From Roseovarius sp. (GTDB lineage: Bacteria; Pseudomonadota; Alphaproteobacteria; Rhodobacterales; Rhodobacteraceae), in assembly GCA_007125415.1 (NCBI GenBank), contig SLDH01000081.1, positions 1-11,113 of the forward strand: a DNA stretch of 11,113 nucleotides, read 5' to 3'. This document shows, in pieces, positions 9,808 through 11,113 of the stretch. Positions within the stretch are counted from its first letter, which is position 1, and each line of letters begins with the position of its first letter. A program made the position numbers and the translations under genes. The notes under the pieces were generated by a model. That model was given only the letters and a program-made list of their open reading frames with translations. It was not told the origin of the DNA and made no database searches.

Positions 9808-10944
9808 ATGCCGCTCGATCATTCTCTCAATTCGCTCGGGATCGCGAAGCCACCGGCACAGACACGGGTTGTCGTGGCCATGTCCGGTGGTGTGGACAGT
9901 TCGGTCGTGGCGGCGCAACTCGCCGAGGAAGGCTATGATGTCGTCGGAGTGACGCTGCAGCTTTATGATCATGGTGCGGCGCTGGCGAAGAAAGGGGCCT
10001 GCTGCGCGGGCGTGGATATTCATGATGCGCGGCGCGTGGCCGAAGGTATGGGGTTCCCCCACTATGTTCTTGATTATGAAAACATCTTCAAGGATGCCGT
10101 GATCGACGAATTTGCCGATAGCTACCTTGCCGGGGCGACGCCGGTACCCTGTATCCGGTGCAATGAACGTGTCAAGTTCAGGGATCTGCTGGAAACCGCG
10201 CGTGATCTCGATGCTGACTGCATGGCCACGGGCCATTATATCCAGCGCAAGATCGGCGCCTTCGGGCCCGAATTGCACGCGGCTGCGGATGCGCTTCGCG
10301 ACCAGAGCTATTTCCTGTTCTCGACGACACCGGAGCAGTTGAGCTATCTGCGCTTTCCGCTTGGGCACCTGCCCTCTAAGGAGGCAACCCGCACCCTTGC
10401 GCAGCGTTACGGGCTGGTTGTGGCGGACAAGCCCGACAGTCAGGACATCTGCTTCGTGCCGAATGGCAATTATGCCAGCGTGATCGAGAAACTGCGCCCG
10501 GGTGCTGCGGAGCCCGGCGATATCGTCGATTGCGAGGGGCGCGTTCTGGGCCGGCATGAGGGTGTCATCCATTACACGATCGGCCAGCGCCGGGGGCTTG
10601 GCATTGGCGGGCTTGCCGAGCCACTTTACGTGGTGAAGCTCGATGTGGACGCAAAGCAGGTGATCGTCGGGCCGAAGGAAATGCTTTCGACCCGCATCGT
10701 GCCAGTGCGCGAAATCAACTGGCTGGGCGACAGGGCATTCGATTCGGCGAAGGAGTGGCATCTGTCGGTCAAGGTTCGCTCCACACGTCCGCCCCGTGAG
10801 GCGATCCTACGGCCGGTGTCGGCCACCGAAGCGACGGTCGAACTGATTACACCCGAAGAAGGGGTCTCCCCGGGGCAGGCCTGCGTGTTTTATGAAACGG
10901 GCGGCAGCCGGGTTCTCGGCGGCGGGTGGATCTGGCGCGGCTGA
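9808..10944 (+). CDS. mnmA: tRNA-specific 2-thiouridylase MnmA
   Basis: MnmA adenylates and thiolates U34 in the wobble position of tRNA(Lys), tRNA(Glu) and tRNA(Gln), receiving sulfur from a persulfide relay. The 378-residue protein shows the PP-loop SGGVDSS at 26-32, the catalytic cysteine C118 in [10 protein letters not shown], the second catalytic cysteine C215 in [10 protein letters not shown], the tRNA-binding TGHYIQ segment (141-146) and the C-terminal beta-barrel with [13 protein letters not shown]. The ATG at 9808 is chosen for its strong Shine-Dalgarno AGGAG seven bases upstream; the in-frame GTG at 9733 would add 25 residues unlike the family. It diverges from sciP. No terminator is visible after the stop. 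Confidence 0.97.
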   Translation: MPLDHSLNSLGIAKPPAQTRVVVAMSGGVDSSVVAAQLAEEGYDVVGVTLQLYDHGAALAKKGACCAGVDIHDARRVAEGMGFPHYVLDYENIFKDAVIDEFADSYLAGATPVPCIRCNERVKFRDLLETARDLDADCMATGHYIQRKIGAFGPELHAAADALRDQSYFLFSTTPEQLSYLRFPLGHLPSKEATRTLAQRYGLVVADKPDSQDICFVPNGNYASVIEKLRPGAAEPGDIVDCEGRVLGRHEGVIHYTIGQRRGLGIGGLAEPLYVVKLDVDAKQVIVGPKEMLSTRIVPVREINWLGDRAFDSAKEWHLSVKVRSTRPPREAILRPVSATEATVELITPEEGVSPGQACVFYETGGSRVLGGGWIWRG

Positions 10945-11113
10945 GCGGAAGAAGGTGGCGGGTCTGATCGGGTTCGCCTCTGCCGGTGCTGAATGCCCCG
11001 GGCACCCCGGGCGGGGATGCCGCCGAATCGGTGTAACATGGTCGGGAGTCAGTCTCGATCAACCTGAAGCGGCCCCCACCAAGCCGCGCAGGGGCAAGGA
11101 CCAGGCGGAGATG

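Noticed and set aside
9784..10761. 325-codon minus-strand open frame
   Set aside because: Antisense to mnmA, whose catalytic motifs are all present.
10989..11016. CCCCGGGC direct repeat as a terminator after mnmA
   Set aside because: The repeat allows only a short 4-pair hairpin and is not followed by a T-run.

Overview
The window is a GC-rich stretch of an alphaproteobacterial chromosome, most likely Rhodobacterales (Roseobacter/Rhodobacter group). The evidence is a CtrA-type cell-cycle regulator next to a SciP (DUF1153) protein, folate-dependent TrmFO in a Gram-negative setting, a GluQRS gene, the alphaproteobacterial IscU-like scaffold beside hisI, and a direct-repeat GTTC-N7-GTTC SOS box. 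No transposase, integrase, CRISPR array, tRNA or rRNA gene was seen.

Layout. (1) 45-2873, plus strand: a tight run of trmFO, a class I SAM methyltransferase of unknown substrate, and gluQRS; the last two overlap by 4 bases. (2) 2903-3802: hisI (minus) and an IscU-like Fe-S scaffold gene (plus) diverge from an 81-base intergenic region. (3) 3803-4264: no long gene, but the most interesting part. On the minus strand, in order of transcription, it holds a predicted LexA (SOS) box with a -10 element, a 40-codon gene for a single-pass membrane peptide, and a dense set of hairpins that folds into a closed four-way junction and ends at an intrinsic terminator. (4) 4265-8478, minus strand: ligA and recG overlapping by ATGA, a DNA replication/repair pair. 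(5) 8584-9674, minus strand: sciP then ctrA, with a near-consensus CtrA box between them and a hairpin covering the sciP ribosome binding site. (6) 9808-10944, plus strand: mnmA, divergent from sciP. The last 169 bases (10945-11113) hold no gene I can support.

How the genes fit together. Three genes act on tRNA: TrmFO makes m5U54, GluQRS makes glutamyl-queuosine at position 34 of tRNA(Asp), and MnmA makes s2U34. LigA and RecG serve nick sealing and fork/recombination remodelling. CtrA is the master cell-cycle/motility transcription factor, and SciP binds and restrains CtrA in Caulobacter. The small SOS-controlled membrane peptide downstream of recG resembles, in size, topology and LexA control, the known damage-induced small membrane proteins SidA (Caulobacter division inhibitor) and TisB (E. 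coli type I toxin). That functional link is inference; the ORF, operator and RNA fold are visible in the sequence.

All other long open frames overlap these genes on the wrong strand or frame and were discarded.
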